Source: Thiocapsa bogorovii (GTDB lineage Bacteria > Pseudomonadota > Gammaproteobacteria > Chromatiales > Chromatiaceae). Taken from it: a DNA stretch of 64,000 nucleotides. Below the pieces are notes generated by a model, which saw only the letters and a program-made list of their open reading frames with translations, made no database searches and was not told the origin of the DNA. Made by a program: the position numbers and the translations under genes. Positions 1-8,410 of the stretch are shown one piece after another. The DNA lies in contig NZ_CP089309.1 in NCBI RefSeq assembly GCF_021228795.1, positions 5,391,501-5,455,500 of the forward strand, written 5' to 3'. Numbering within the stretch: position 1 is the first letter of the stretch; every line of letters starts with the position of its first letter.

Positions 1-1
1 G

Positions 2-40
2 GGCATCGACGAGGCGCGTGCAATGCTTGATTCGGAGTGA
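2..40 (+). CDS. C-terminal end of an upstream gene (partial)
   Basis: The window opens in an open frame that reads GIDEARAMLDSE and stops at a TGA. It could be the tail of a gene that starts outside the window, but only 12 residues are visible, so the product cannot be named and the frame could be chance. Confidence 0.25.
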   Translation, partial: GIDEARAMLDSE

Positions 41-72
41 GCGTGCGCAGCGGGTCAAGTTCGACAGGGACT

Positions 73-221
73 GGCAAAAGGGGGACGGCCCCTGGCTAGA
101 ATTCCTGAAAGATGGGGGAGACGCTGGATCCGACCCGGCTGTCCGCCTGGATGCAGCCCCCCATCATGAGGTCCGCCACGAGTACCTTGAAACGGGAAAA
201 GGGGACGGATTTATTTCTGCC
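73..221. repeat. Intergenic repeat cluster, left part
   Basis: Two copies of a motif close to AAAAGGGGACGG lie at 73-90 and 194-221, around a 63-bp repeat at 124-186. That repeat recurs at 1336-1398 with 57 of 63 bases identical. Motifs of this type are widespread between genes in proteobacteria, often near REP-associated transposase remnants. No transposase is visible here. The stretch 41-332 holds no supported gene. Confidence 0.6.
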
Positions 222-332
222 CCCGCGTCTGCCTGCATCTCCTTGCACGCGGTCGACTGCGTGGAAAGATGGGTCTGGATCCCTCAGTAACAGACCACGA
301 TGTTCGCCTAACAGGAGCAGGGTTCGGAAGGC

Positions 333-674
333 TCAAAAATCGTCGTCATCCCCACTGGCCTCTTGCAAGTTCGTAGGGATGTCTCGACGGCCGTGCAGGA
401 TGCGCAGCACATCGATCCGATCCGGGAACTCGATATAGAAGACCAGGTATGGGAATCGCTTTGCCTGGAAGCAACGCAGATCGCTGCGTTGCAGTGCGTG
501 GGCGTAGCGAAGCGAACCGATTGCGGGCCTGTCGGCGATGAGATTCAGTGTGTGCTCGATGGCGTCGATGAACCGCAACTCCAAGGCCTCGCCGCCCTCG
601 GCGAAATAGTCGTCGGCGGCTTCCTCCAGATCCCTTCGGGCTCGCTTGCGGCGGATGAGTGGTTTTCCCGTCAC
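333..674 (-). CDS. parE: ParE-family toxin of a type II toxin-antitoxin module
   Basis: A 113-residue basic protein with the RelE/ParE fold signature. It has an N-terminal RRKRARRDLEEAADDY helix, a central AIEHTLNLIADRP segment, and the C-terminal strand pattern FPYLVFYIE...DVLRILHGRRD that is typical of ParE. ParE toxins poison DNA gyrase, while RelE relatives cut mRNA; the sequence fits ParE better because of its partner. The gene overlaps the upstream antitoxin by 4 bases, so the two are translationally coupled. Nothing suggests that it is broken. Confidence 0.9.
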   Translation of the reverse strand: MTGKPLIRRKRARRDLEEAADDYFAEGGEALELRFIDAIEHTLNLIADRPAIGSLRYAHALQRSDLRCFQAKRFPYLVFYIEFPDRIDVLRILHGRRDIPTNLQEASGDDDDF

Positions 675-913
675 TCTTGGTTCGTCCGGCCTTTTGCGCG
701 GACACGTAGGTCGTCAAAGTAGCCCTTGTCGAAGATGCCTTCGATCGGCGAACCGGCGCCCTCGTCGATGAGCTTGCGAAACATCACCACCTCGCGGTGC
801 TCGCGGATCAGCTGGCGAAGGTATTCACTGGTGCTGGTGTAACTGGACTCGGCGACCTGTTCATTCACGAAGTCGCGCAGTTCGTCCGGCAGGGAGATGT
901 TCATCGTGGCCAT
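671..913 (-). CDS. parD: ParD-family antitoxin
   Basis: An 80-residue protein beginning MATMNISLPDELRDFV, the ribbon-helix-helix DNA-binding motif of ParD/CC2985-type antitoxins, followed by SSYTSTSEYLRQLIREH. The C-terminal half, after about residue 45, is the expected toxin-binding tail. It lies directly upstream of parE with a 4-base overlap. Antitoxins of this family repress their own operon, so the operator should lie just upstream, around 914-960. The family call is firm; the cellular target of the pair is inferred. Confidence 0.92.
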   Translation of the reverse strand: MATMNISLPDELRDFVNEQVAESSYTSTSEYLRQLIREHREVVMFRKLIDEGAGSPIEGIFDKGYFDDLRVRAKGRTNQE

Positions 914-990
914 TGTGTTCGCTCCAGATTAGCAAAATTTGCCAAAGTATAGCGCTACTGTCGCTCACGGTGCTGCAACCCAACGAAACC

Positions 991-1059
991 AAAAAGGGAC
1001 GGATTTGTTTCTGCCGCGACTGATCTCTGAGTGGGAAAAGGGGACGGTTTTTTTTAGGC
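991..1059. repeat. Two tandem copies of the AAAAGGGGACGG motif
   Basis: Two further copies of the motif seen at 73-90 and 194-221 lie in the same orientation at 991-1017 and 1033-1059. The second runs into eight T residues. With the left cluster they flank the parDE module, which suggests that the module sits inside repeat-rich, rearranged DNA. Confidence 0.55.
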
Positions 1060-1230
1060 ACCCGGCCGTGCCGAGGATCGTCCATCCGCGGCACACCTTG
1101 CGTTGATCCACTGGCCACGCTTCGGCTGCCCTGGCGTGCAGCCGGGTCGGCACGGGGATGCCGACCGACGCTTGCGACGGAGTTCGGTGCCCGCCTTCTC
1201 AATGCCCCGGTCGACCAATACACTCTTCGT

Positions 1231-1323
1231 ATGCACCGCCCCATCGATCCGAAGGTCGACTGCGTCTTCAAGACCCTGTTCGGGTCCGACGACCATCGCG
1301 ACCTGCTGATCCGCTTCCTCAAG
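1231..1323 (+). pseudogene. N-terminal stub of an Rpn/PD-(D/E)XK transposase-like nuclease
   Basis: The frame starting at 1231 reads MHRPIDPKVDCVFKTLFG and continues to about residue 31. This is the conserved N-terminus of Rpn-type recombination-promoting nucleases, which are normally near 300 residues long. The similarity ends where the 63-bp repeat (1336-1398) begins, and the frame stops at 1485 without any catalytic region. It is a truncated remnant. The rest of the stretch 914-1652 holds repeats and no other supported gene. Confidence 0.65.
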
Positions 1324-1335
1324 GTCGGAGCGAGC

Positions 1336-1398
1336 CTGGATCCGACTCGGCTGCCCGCCTGGATGCAGCCCCCCATCGCGAGGTCCGCCATGAGCACC
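1336..1398. repeat. Second copy of the 63-bp repeat
   Basis: This copy matches 124-186 at 57 of 63 positions and sits exactly at the break of the Rpn-type nuclease stub. Position and conservation suggest that the repeat was involved in the truncation. Confidence 0.6.
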
Positions 1399-1574
1399 AT
1401 CCGCTTTCGCTTGCTGGGTGTTCGGCCTACCCGAGATCCAGGGTATCCTTGCCGGGGGATGTCGGCGACGCGCGCGATCGGCTGAACGTGAGGGGGTCTC
1501 GGATCCGATCGGCCGACCTCGTCACGGTTCAGAAACCACTTAGCTATCCCGGTTCGTTCTCCCCCTCTCCCCAA

Positions 1575-1599
1575 CCCCTCTCCCGCGATGGGAGAGGGG
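1575..1599. repeat. Palindromic intergenic repeat
   Basis: CCCCTCTCCC and GGGAGAGGGG form a perfect 10-bp inverted repeat with a 5-base loop. Elements of this wording are common genomic repeats in high-GC bacteria. It lies about 50 bases upstream of rlmD. Confidence 0.6.
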
Positions 1600-1652
1600 C
1601 TAAGATGGATCACTTGTTATCCAGCGGTTGCCTACGCAATCGAATCTGTCGG

Positions 1653-2993
1653 ATGGAGACGCAGTCCGTGTCGAGAAAACGCAAACCACTTCCGCAGGAG
1701 GCTGTCGAGGCCGAGATCGAGGGTCTCACGCACGAGGGGCGCGGATTGGCGCGCTTCGACGGCAAGGCGGTCTTTATCGACGGTGCGCTGGCGGGAGAGC
1801 GTGTGCGTTTCCGCTATACGCGGATCCAGCGGCGCTTCGACGAAGGTGTCGTTGTCGAGGTGCTAAGGGCGTCGCCGGAGCGCGTGCTGCCCAAGTGTGC
1901 CCATTTCGGCGTCTGCGGGGGGTGCAGCCTGCAGCACATGGAGGCGAGCGCCCAGATTCGCGCCAAGCAGGACAGTCTTGCGGACGTGCTCGCGCGCATC
2001 GGGAAGGTCACCCCGCAGACTTGGCTCGCGCCCTTGACGGCGGGTGCTTGGGGGTACCGGCGCAAGGCGCGGCTCGGTGTGCGCCATGTGGCGAAGAAGG
2101 GCCGAACGCTGGTGGGTTTTCGCGAGCGGGGCAATGCCTTCATCACCGACATCGGCCGCTGCGAGGTGCTCCACCCGAGTGTGGGAGCGCATCTGCAGGC
2201 GATCGGGGCTGCGGTGGATGCCCTGAGCATCCGCGAGCAGGTACCCCAGATCGAGGTGGCGATGGGCGACACACCGCCGGTCTTGGTGTTCCGCGCCTTG
2301 AGCCCGCCGAGTGCGGCGGACTTGGGCGTGCTCGAGGCGCTCGGGGAGAGCGAGGGTTTCCACATCTATCTTCAGGAGGCCGGACCGGAGAGCATCCGGC
2401 CGCTGCCGGGTCAGGGGATCAGCCTGCATTACGAGCTGCCGCGCTACGATCTTCGGATTGAGTTCGAGCCGACCGACTTTACCCAGGTCAACCTGGAGCT
2501 GAATCGAGCAATGCTGGACCAGGCGCTCGCACTCCTGGATGTCCAGTCAGACGAGCGGGTGTTGGACCTCTTCTGCGGCGTGGGCAACTTCACCTTGCCG
2601 CTCGCCCGTCAGGCCCAAGCCGTTGTCGGTGTTGAAGGTGATGCCGGATTGGTGGCGCGTGCAGAGGCGAACGCGATCTTGAACAAGATCGGGAACGCAC
2701 GTTTCTATACGGCTGATCTTTATGGCGCTCTCGATCAGGAGCCTTGGTCGCGCGAGGGTTACACCAAGGCCCTGCTGGATCCGCCCCGCAGCGGCGCCCT
2801 TGAGGTGCTCGACTGGCTGCCGAGGCTCGGGGTGGAGAGGGTGCTCTATGTGTCTTGCTATCCGACGACCCTTGCACGCGACGCCGACCGACTCGTGAAT
2901 GCGCTTGGATATCGGCTGGTGTCGGCGGGCGTGATGGATATGTTCCCGCAGACGGCGCATGTGGAGTCGATGGCCCTGTTCGAGCGTTGCTGA
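1653..2993 (+). CDS. rlmD: 23S rRNA (uracil(1939)-C5)-methyltransferase
   Basis: A 446-residue RumA/RlmD-type enzyme that methylates U1939 of 23S rRNA with S-adenosylmethionine. An N-terminal TRAM domain (about 15-70) precedes the [4Fe-4S] motif C-x5-C-x2-C at residues 82-91, with a fourth cysteine near 170 (DIGRCEVLHP). The SAM-binding motif LDLFCGVGNF is near 305, and the catalytic SCYPTTLARD is near 400, where Tyr replaces the more usual Asn after the Cys. The ATG at 1653 is chosen because its length fits the E. coli protein (433 residues) and the sequence upstream is repeat DNA. It is a single gene with no operon partner. Confidence 0.95.
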   Translation: METQSVSRKRKPLPQEAVEAEIEGLTHEGRGLARFDGKAVFIDGALAGERVRFRYTRIQRRFDEGVVVEVLRASPERVLPKCAHFGVCGGCSLQHMEASAQIRAKQDSLADVLARIGKVTPQTWLAPLTAGAWGYRRKARLGVRHVAKKGRTLVGFRERGNAFITDIGRCEVLHPSVGAHLQAIGAAVDALSIREQVPQIEVAMGDTPPVLVFRALSPPSAADLGVLEALGESEGFHIYLQEAGPESIRPLPGQGISLHYELPRYDLRIEFEPTDFTQVNLELNRAMLDQALALLDVQSDERVLDLFCGVGNFTLPLARQAQAVVGVEGDAGLVARAEANAILNKIGNARFYTADLYGALDQEPWSREGYTKALLDPPRSGALEVLDWLPRLGVERVLYVSCYPTTLARDADRLVNALGYRLVSAGVMDMFPQTAHVESMALFERC

Positions 2994-3116
2994 ATCGCGT
3001 CTTCGGCGCGACCTGTGAGGCTGCTGGCTCGGTGCGCATGGGCGGCCGGCCATGGCTCGTCGGAGCTGACGCGATTCAGGAGTTTTTTAGCAGGATCAAT
3101 GCGGTCATCCCGCGCC

Positions 3117-3143
3117 GGTGGACGAGCGAAAGCGAAGTCCACC
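3117..3143. repeat. REP-like palindrome
   Basis: GGTGGAC and GTCCACC face each other across 13 bases. A second element with the same arms is at 41838-41863. Downstream, three CGCTTGTCCA/CGCTTATCCA units lie in tandem between about 3170 and 3222. The stretch 2994-3307 holds these repeats and a TTAAACCGCGCC motif (3224-3235), but no supported gene. Confidence 0.55.
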
Positions 3144-3307
3144 GAGCCCTGCGTTGGGGCTGGACTGCGCTGCGCTTGTCCAACCTGCCGCGCTTGTCCA
3201 TTACCGTACGGCGCTTATCCATATTAAACCGCGCCGACGAAGAGGCTTATGGTTGCTCGGGGCCTGCGAGCCCTGACTATTTTCATGTTTCACTCCGGGC
3301 ACGGTTT

Positions 3308-3775
3308 ATGGGCCTTGAAATCGAGCGTAAGTTTCTGGTGAAGAATGCGTCTTGGCGCGACAGCGTGGAGGACCGCGAGTCGATCCTCCAGGGGTATCTG
3401 GCGCAAGCGGATCGCGCCACGGTTCGGGTTAGGGTCAAGGGTGATCGCGGATTCCTGACCATCAAGGGCAGGACGACCGGCGTGACCCGCTCCGAATTCG
3501 AGTACGAGATCCCGATCGACGACGCTCGGGTCATGCTCGAGACCTTGAGCAGTCTGCCGGTCATCGACAAGGTGCGCCATCGGGTGCGGTGCGGCGGCCA
3601 TCTCTGGGAGGTCGATGTCTTCGCCGGCGAGAACGCCGGACTGGTGCTCGCGGAGATCGAGCTGGCGTCCGAGGACGAGCCGTTCGAGTTGCCGGATTGG
3701 GCGGGTGTAGAGGTCTCCCACGACCCGCGCTACTACAACTCGAACCTGGCGCGCCATCCGTTCAGCCATTGGTAA
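3308..3775 (+). CDS. CYTH-domain protein (inorganic triphosphatase/ThTPase-like)
   Basis: A 155-residue single-domain protein of the CYTH superfamily. It starts MGLEIERKFLV, which carries the defining E-x-E-x-K metal- and phosphate-binding signature. Alternating charged strands follow (RVRVKGDRGFLTIKGR, FEYEIPIDDARVML). Bacterial proteins of this size, such as NeuTTM, hydrolyse tripolyphosphate; some relatives act on thiamine triphosphate, and a few are adenylate cyclases. The ATG at 3308 places the signature at the N-terminus, as usual. The substrate cannot be read from sequence. The L,D-transpeptidase gene follows after 6 bases. Confidence 0.88.
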   Translation: MGLEIERKFLVKNASWRDSVEDRESILQGYLAQADRATVRVRVKGDRGFLTIKGRTTGVTRSEFEYEIPIDDARVMLETLSSLPVIDKVRHRVRCGGHLWEVDVFAGENAGLVLAEIELASEDEPFELPDWAGVEVSHDPRYYNSNLARHPFSHW

Positions 3776-3781
3776 AGAGGC

Positions 3782-4342
3782 GTGCAGCTCAACGACGACA
3801 TGTGGTGGCGCTCGAGACACATCCTGATCGATATCGATCGCCAAGCCCTCGGTCTGTATGAGGGTGCGCGGCGACTGGGCGAGTATCGGGTATCGACCGG
3901 GCTGAATGGCGTGGGGGAGCAGCACGGCAGCGGCTGTACGCCCCGGGGTTTGCATCGGGTGCGCCTCCGTATCGGGGAGGGATGCCCGATCGGGACCGTC
4001 TTCCGCGGGCGTCGACCGACCGGCGAGATCTATAACCAGGCGTTCGCCGCGCAGCATCCGGGGCGCGATTGGATCCTGACCCGAATCCTCTGGTTGACCG
4101 GGTGCGAGTCCGGCCGCAATCGCGGTGGCTGCGTGGATACCCTGCGCCGGTTCATCTATATCCACGGCTGCCCGGAGACCGAGCCGATGAGCGTCGCCCG
4201 CTCTCACGGTTGCATCCGCATGCACGGCCTCGAGCTGATCGAGTTGTTCGATCGCACGCCTGTCGGAACGCATGTCCTGCTTCTCGGGACGGGTGAGGGG
4301 GAGCCCGACGGCTCGGAGCGCTTGGCAGGTGTCCCGTCGTAG
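3782..4342 (+). CDS. L,D-transpeptidase (YkuD family)
   Basis: A 186-residue YkuD-domain protein that would make 3-3 crosslinks in peptidoglycan or attach lipoproteins to it. The active-site motif is present: YIHG near residue 130 and S-H-G-C-I-R-M with the catalytic Cys near 144. No signal peptide is visible, so either it is exported by an unusual route or it acts on internal substrates, as proposed for short YkuD proteins in Chromatiales. GTG 3782 has an AAGAGG directly in front; ATG 3800 is an alternative start. It is probably co-transcribed with the CYTH gene. Confidence 0.85.
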   Translation: MQLNDDMWWRSRHILIDIDRQALGLYEGARRLGEYRVSTGLNGVGEQHGSGCTPRGLHRVRLRIGEGCPIGTVFRGRRPTGEIYNQAFAAQHPGRDWILTRILWLTGCESGRNRGGCVDTLRRFIYIHGCPETEPMSVARSHGCIRMHGLELIELFDRTPVGTHVLLLGTGEGEPDGSERLAGVPS

Positions 4343-4422
4343 GCGGGACGGGTCGATTCAAGCCGGCTTTGGAGCAAGGGCACGAAGTTGGCCCTATCCA
4401 TCTGTTTCTGGATTCGTCGGTT

Positions 4423-4890
4423 TTATCGGGGAGCGCCGGACCCTCTCCGCCTTCGACGCCCTCGGTAGGCCGCGATCTGCTGCATGATCTGCGGGAAGGG
4501 CAGATGCTCTAGAGCGCCGAAACGCGCGATGGCGGCAAGGAGCAGGTCACGCACATCGGCGATCTCGGCTGGGGCAGGCGCCTCCGGATCCAGTGCGACG
4601 GCGATGCCCCGCAGCCCCCCGATCTGCAGGCGCATCGCCTTTGCATGCGGCAGAGCGCGCTGCTGTTCGTTGACTTTGAGGGCGAATCTGGCCTGTTGGC
4701 GCAGTAGATCGAGCAGGGCGACGCAGGTTTCCTGTGCCTCGTCGGAGCCGCAGTGCACGCCCTCGCGCTCGGCGATACAGAACTTCTGGGCCTCCGAGCA
4801 GCTGCACTGATTGGTCAGGATACCCTTCTCGAACGCGCAGTAGCGCTCGTTGATGGCACGATAGGTCCGACGAAAGGCATCGCTGTCCAA
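4423..4890 (-). CDS. Conserved Cys-containing protein of unknown function
   Basis: A 155-residue soluble protein that I do not recognise. Five cysteines cluster near the N-terminus in the order C-x10-C-x-C-x6-C-x8-C (segments ERYCAFEKG, QCSCSEAQKFC, GVHC), which suggests bound metal or an iron-sulfur cluster. The rest is helical, and the C-terminus is strongly basic (RGRRRRRG). It begins at TTG 4890, 7 bases after hslR ends, and no ATG or GTG lies upstream in frame. It is thus the third gene of a grxC-hslR-unknown unit, and that neighbourhood (thiol and heat-shock proteins) is the only functional hint. Confidence 0.7.
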   Translation of the reverse strand: MDSDAFRRTYRAINERYCAFEKGILTNQCSCSEAQKFCIAEREGVHCGSDEAQETCVALLDLLRQQARFALKVNEQQRALPHAKAMRLQIGGLRGIAVALDPEAPAPAEIADVRDLLLAAIARFGALEHLPFPQIMQQIAAYRGRRRRRGSGAPR

Positions 4891-4897
4891 ATGGCTT

Positions 4898-5311
4898 TCA
4901 ACCCCCTGAATCGGTAGGAATCTTAAAGCGCTGAATCAGGCGGCGATCGCGCTTTGTGGGTCGCCCGGAGCCGTCGCCCGCACCGACGCCGGTGTCGCGG
5001 CGCTCGCGCACGATCTCTTGGCGTTTGAGTCGACTTGACTCGTCCTCGCGGTAGAGCAAGCCCGCTTCGGTGGCCGAGCGGCGTTGCTTGCTCAGGCCGA
5101 GAACCTCGATGTCCCAGACCAGCCCGCCTTTTTGGATCTCGATACGGTTTCCGATCGCAATCGCCCGCGCTGGCTTGGCGCGTAGTGCGTTGACCTTGAT
5201 CTTGCCGCCGTTGATCGCCTCGACAGCAAGATGACGGGTCTTGAAGAAACGTGCCGCCCAGAGCCATTTATCCAGACGAACGCTATCCGGCGAGCCGGAA
5301 TCCTCACTCAT
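4898..5311 (-). CDS. hslR: Heat-shock protein Hsp15, S4-domain RNA binding
   Basis: A 137-residue protein with an S4 RNA-binding domain at residues 10-60 (SVRLDKWLWAARFFKTR, then AINGGKIKVNALRAKP) and a basic tail (RPTKRDRRLIQRFK). Hsp15 recognises stalled 50S subunits that carry nascent chains and helps to recycle them. The ATG at 5311 is chosen because the S4 domain begins just after it. It overlaps the end of grxC by 8 bases, so it is translated from the same message. Length and motif fit the E. coli protein (133 residues). Confidence 0.93.
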   Translation of the reverse strand: MSEDSGSPDSVRLDKWLWAARFFKTRHLAVEAINGGKIKVNALRAKPARAIAIGNRIEIQKGGLVWDIEVLGLSKQRRSATEAGLLYREDESSRLKRQEIVRERRDTGVGAGDGSGRPTKRDRRLIQRFKIPTDSGG

Positions 5312-5597
5312 CGGCGGCTCGCGCGTCGGTCTCTTGCGCATCGCTCGGGACGAGCAGGGGATCGAGCTCGCCGCGTGCATCGAGCATCGCGAGGTCGTCG
5401 TAACCGCCGATGTGGCGATCGTCGATGAAGATCTGAGGCACTGTATGCCGGCGACTGCGCCGGCGCATGATCGCCATCTGCTCGCGATCGCGGTCGACCG
5501 AGATCTCCTCGAAGAAGACACCTTTACGCTGGAATAAGTGCCGCGCACGAGAGCAGTAGGGGCAGATCATCGTGGTGTACATAGTGATATGAGGCAT
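5304..5597 (-). CDS. grxC: Glutaredoxin 3 (GrxC-like)
   Basis: A 97-residue dithiol glutaredoxin with the CPYC active site at residues 12-15 and the cis-proline strand TVPQIFIDDRHIGGYDDL that binds glutathione. It reduces protein disulfides and mixed disulfides in the cytoplasm. The start at 5597 gives the standard family length; the frame extends upstream only with non-conserved sequence. It is the first gene of the grxC-hslR-unknown unit and is divergent from pepN, whose start lies 117 bases away. Confidence 0.95.
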   Translation of the reverse strand: MPHITMYTTMICPYCSRARHLFQRKGVFFEEISVDRDREQMAIMRRRSRRHTVPQIFIDDRHIGGYDDLAMLDARGELDPLLVPSDAQETDARAADE

Positions 5598-5714
5598 CGC
5601 GGTCTTCAACTGAGTCGGCGGTGGACGTTCAACGACGGTTTGGAGATGATGGCGAAGCTTCGCCGTCCGGGGCACCGGCCGTCAACCCGACCTTGAACCT
5701 GGAGCAGCACCATC

Positions 5715-8372
5715 ATGTACCGTGACACGCCGCACCCGATCCATCGCAGAGACTATCGCCCGCCCGAGTTCCTGATCGACCATGTCGACCTCAGATTCGA
5801 GCTGGATCCGGATCGAACCCACGTCGAGGCGACCTTGCAAGTTCGCCGTAATCCCGCAGCAACCCGCGGCGACGGCACGCTCAGGCTTGACGGCGAGCAA
5901 CTGGACCTGGAGGACGTGGCGATCGACGGGCACAAACTCTCGTCTGCAGAGTATCGCGTGGAGCCGGATTCGCTCACGCTTCATCGTGTGCCCGATCGTT
6001 TCCGCCTCGAGACGCGTGTTCGGATCCATCCCAACCTCAACACCGCCCTGGAGGGGCTTTACCAATCCGGCGATATGCTCTGCACGCAGTGCGAGGCGGA
6101 GGGGTTCCGGCGCATCACCTATTTTCTGGATCGCCCCGATGTCATGGCCCGCTATCGGACGACCCTCGTTGCCGACCGAAGGCGCTTCCCGGTGCTGCTG
6201 TCCAACGGCAACCGGATCGAGGAGCGCGTGCTCGACGATGGCCGACATCTCGTTTCCTGGGAGGACCCCTTTCCCAAGCCCAGCTACCTCTTCGCGTTGA
6301 TCGCGGGCGACCTGAGTGCGATCGAGGACCGCTTCACGACGGAATCCGGCCGCGACGTCTCGCTGCAGATCTTCGTCGAGCCGCACAATCTGGACCGATG
6401 CGACCACGCAATGCAGTCGCTGAAGAAGGCGATGCGGTGGGACGAGGAACGCTTCGGTCGGGAATATGATCTCGACAACTACATGATCGTCGCGGTGAGT
6501 CATTTCAACATGGGCGCGATGGAGAACAAGGGGCTTAACGTCTTCAACGACAAGTTCGTGCTGGCGCGCGCCGACACCGCCACGGACGACGATTTCCAGG
6601 GCATCGAGGGCGTCATCGCGCACGAATACTTTCACAACTGGAGCGGCAACCGCGTCACCTGCCGCGACTGGTTCCAGCTCAGTCTCAAGGAAGGCTTCAC
6701 CGTCTATCGCGATCAGGAGTTCTCGGCCGATGTCGGCTCGCGCGGGGTGAAACGTGTGTCAGACGTGCGCCTGCTCCAGGCCCATCAGTTCCCGGAGGAC
6801 AGCGGTCCGATGGCGCACCCGGTGCGGCCCGACTCTTATGTCGAGATCAATAATTTCTACACCGCGACCGTCTACAACAAGGGTGCAGAGTTGGTGCGGA
6901 TGCAGGCGACCTTGCTCGGCCCGGAGCTGTTCCGCAAGGCCACCGACCTGTATTTCACGCGTCATGACGGGCAGGCCGTGACAACGGATGATTTCGTGTG
7001 CTGTATGGAGGATGCGAGCGGGCGCGATCTGATGCAGTTCCGCCGCTGGTACTCCCAAGCCGGGACCCCGTGTCTTCACATCGAGGCCACGTACGATGCG
7101 CAGCGTGCGACCTACAGTCTCCTGATTCGACAAGACATCGCGCCGACGCCGGGCGAGCCCGAGAAGGATCCGCTGCACTTTCCGCTCGCGATTGCCCTGC
7201 TGGATCCGCAGGGACAGGAGCTGGCGCTGCGCCTCGAGGGCGAGCAGAACGCAGGGGATCCGGGGACGCGCGTTCTGGAGCTGCGCGATTGGGAGACCCG
7301 TCTATGCTTCGTGGATGTTCCCGTTCGGCCCGTGCCCTCTCTGCTGCGCGGATTCTCCGCTCCGGTGCAGCCGAGATTTGACTACGGCGACGAGGACCTG
7401 CTCCTTCTCCTGCGGCACGACAGCGATGGTTACTCGCGCTGGAATGCCGCACGCATCCTGATGCAGCGTGTCCTCTCGACGATGACGGCGGATCCTACCG
7501 CCGAGGTTCCGGGTCGTTTCATCGAGGCCTTTCGAGGCGCGCTGACGAGCCCTGAAACCGACAAGGCCCTGCTGGCCGAGGTGCTGACGCTGCCCTCCGA
7601 ATCGTCTCTGGGAGACCAGATGGAGACCGTCGATGTGGAGGGGATTCACCGGGCACGGACAGCGCTCGCCCGCATGCTCGGCGAAAGGCTTGCCCGGGAG
7701 TTCTCGCGCGTGTATTGCGACAACGCCGACACGGAGCCCTATGCACCGACACCCGATGCGATCGGACGACGTGCGCTCAAGAACCTCGCCCTCGGATACC
7801 TCATGGCTACGGGCAATGCCCAGGGTCTAGCCCTGTGTCGCGCCCAATTCGCCGATGCCGGAAACATGACTGACGCCATCGCCGCGCTGCGTCTGCTCGT
7901 GGATCACGGCGGCGAGGAGGGACCGCCCGCACTCGATGCGTTCTACCGTCGCTGGGCCAAGGAGCCGCTGGTGATCGATAAGTGGTTCAGTGTCCAGGCG
8001 ACCAGCAGCCGCGAGGAGACCCTGCGCGTCGTGAACGGACTCCTGCAGCACCCGGATTTTTCGCTGCGCAATCCGAATCGGGTGCGCAGCCTCGTCGGTG
8101 CCTTCTGCACCGCCAATCCGGCCCATTTCCATTCCCGCGACGGCGGCGGATATCGATTCCTCGCCGACCGCGTCCTGGAGCTGGATCCGCTCAATCCGCA
8201 GATCGCGGCACGGCTGCTCAAGGCGCTCATCCGTTGGCGCCGATACGATGCGGACCGTCAGGCGCTGATGCGCGCCGAGATCGAGCGCATTCTCGCGGCC
8301 GAGGAGCTCTCTGCCGATACCTTCGAGGTCGCCTCGAAGGCGCTGGAGGACCCCGAGCATCCCGTTCGATGA
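5715..8372 (+). CDS. pepN: Aminopeptidase N (M1 family)
   Basis: An 885-residue zinc aminopeptidase that removes N-terminal residues from peptides in the cytoplasm. The exopeptidase motif GAMEN starts at residue 267. The zinc motif HEYFH is at 303-307, with the third ligand Glu at 326 (LKEGFT). A beta-rich domain and a large helical C-terminal cap follow, as in E. coli PepN (870 residues), so the protein is full length. ATG 5715 has GGAG upstream. It is followed after 38 bases by lptF and may share its message. Confidence 0.96.
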   Translation: MYRDTPHPIHRRDYRPPEFLIDHVDLRFELDPDRTHVEATLQVRRNPAATRGDGTLRLDGEQLDLEDVAIDGHKLSSAEYRVEPDSLTLHRVPDRFRLETRVRIHPNLNTALEGLYQSGDMLCTQCEAEGFRRITYFLDRPDVMARYRTTLVADRRRFPVLLSNGNRIEERVLDDGRHLVSWEDPFPKPSYLFALIAGDLSAIEDRFTTESGRDVSLQIFVEPHNLDRCDHAMQSLKKAMRWDEERFGREYDLDNYMIVAVSHFNMGAMENKGLNVFNDKFVLARADTATDDDFQGIEGVIAHEYFHNWSGNRVTCRDWFQLSLKEGFTVYRDQEFSADVGSRGVKRVSDVRLLQAHQFPEDSGPMAHPVRPDSYVEINNFYTATVYNKGAELVRMQATLLGPELFRKATDLYFTRHDGQAVTTDDFVCCMEDASGRDLMQFRRWYSQAGTPCLHIEATYDAQRATYSLLIRQDIAPTPGEPEKDPLHFPLAIALLDPQGQELALRLEGEQNAGDPGTRVLELRDWETRLCFVDVPVRPVPSLLRGFSAPVQPRFDYGDEDLLLLLRHDSDGYSRWNAARILMQRVLSTMTADPTAEVPGRFIEAFRGALTSPETDKALLAEVLTLPSESSLGDQMETVDVEGIHRARTALARMLGERLAREFSRVYCDNADTEPYAPTPDAIGRRALKNLALGYLMATGNAQGLALCRAQFADAGNMTDAIAALRLLVDHGGEEGPPALDAFYRRWAKEPLVIDKWFSVQATSSREETLRVVNGLLQHPDFSLRNPNRVRSLVGAFCTANPAHFHSRDGGGYRFLADRVLELDPLNPQIAARLLKALIRWRRYDADRQALMRAEIERILAAEELSADTFEVASKALEDPEHPVR

Positions 8373-8410
8373 CGCCTCGATAAACCCCGGATGACACCTT
8401 AAGGAATCCC

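Noticed and set aside
3290-4273. Open frame of 327 codons opposite the CYTH and L,D-transpeptidase genes
   Set aside because: Both plus-strand genes have clear family motifs; the reverse frame has none.
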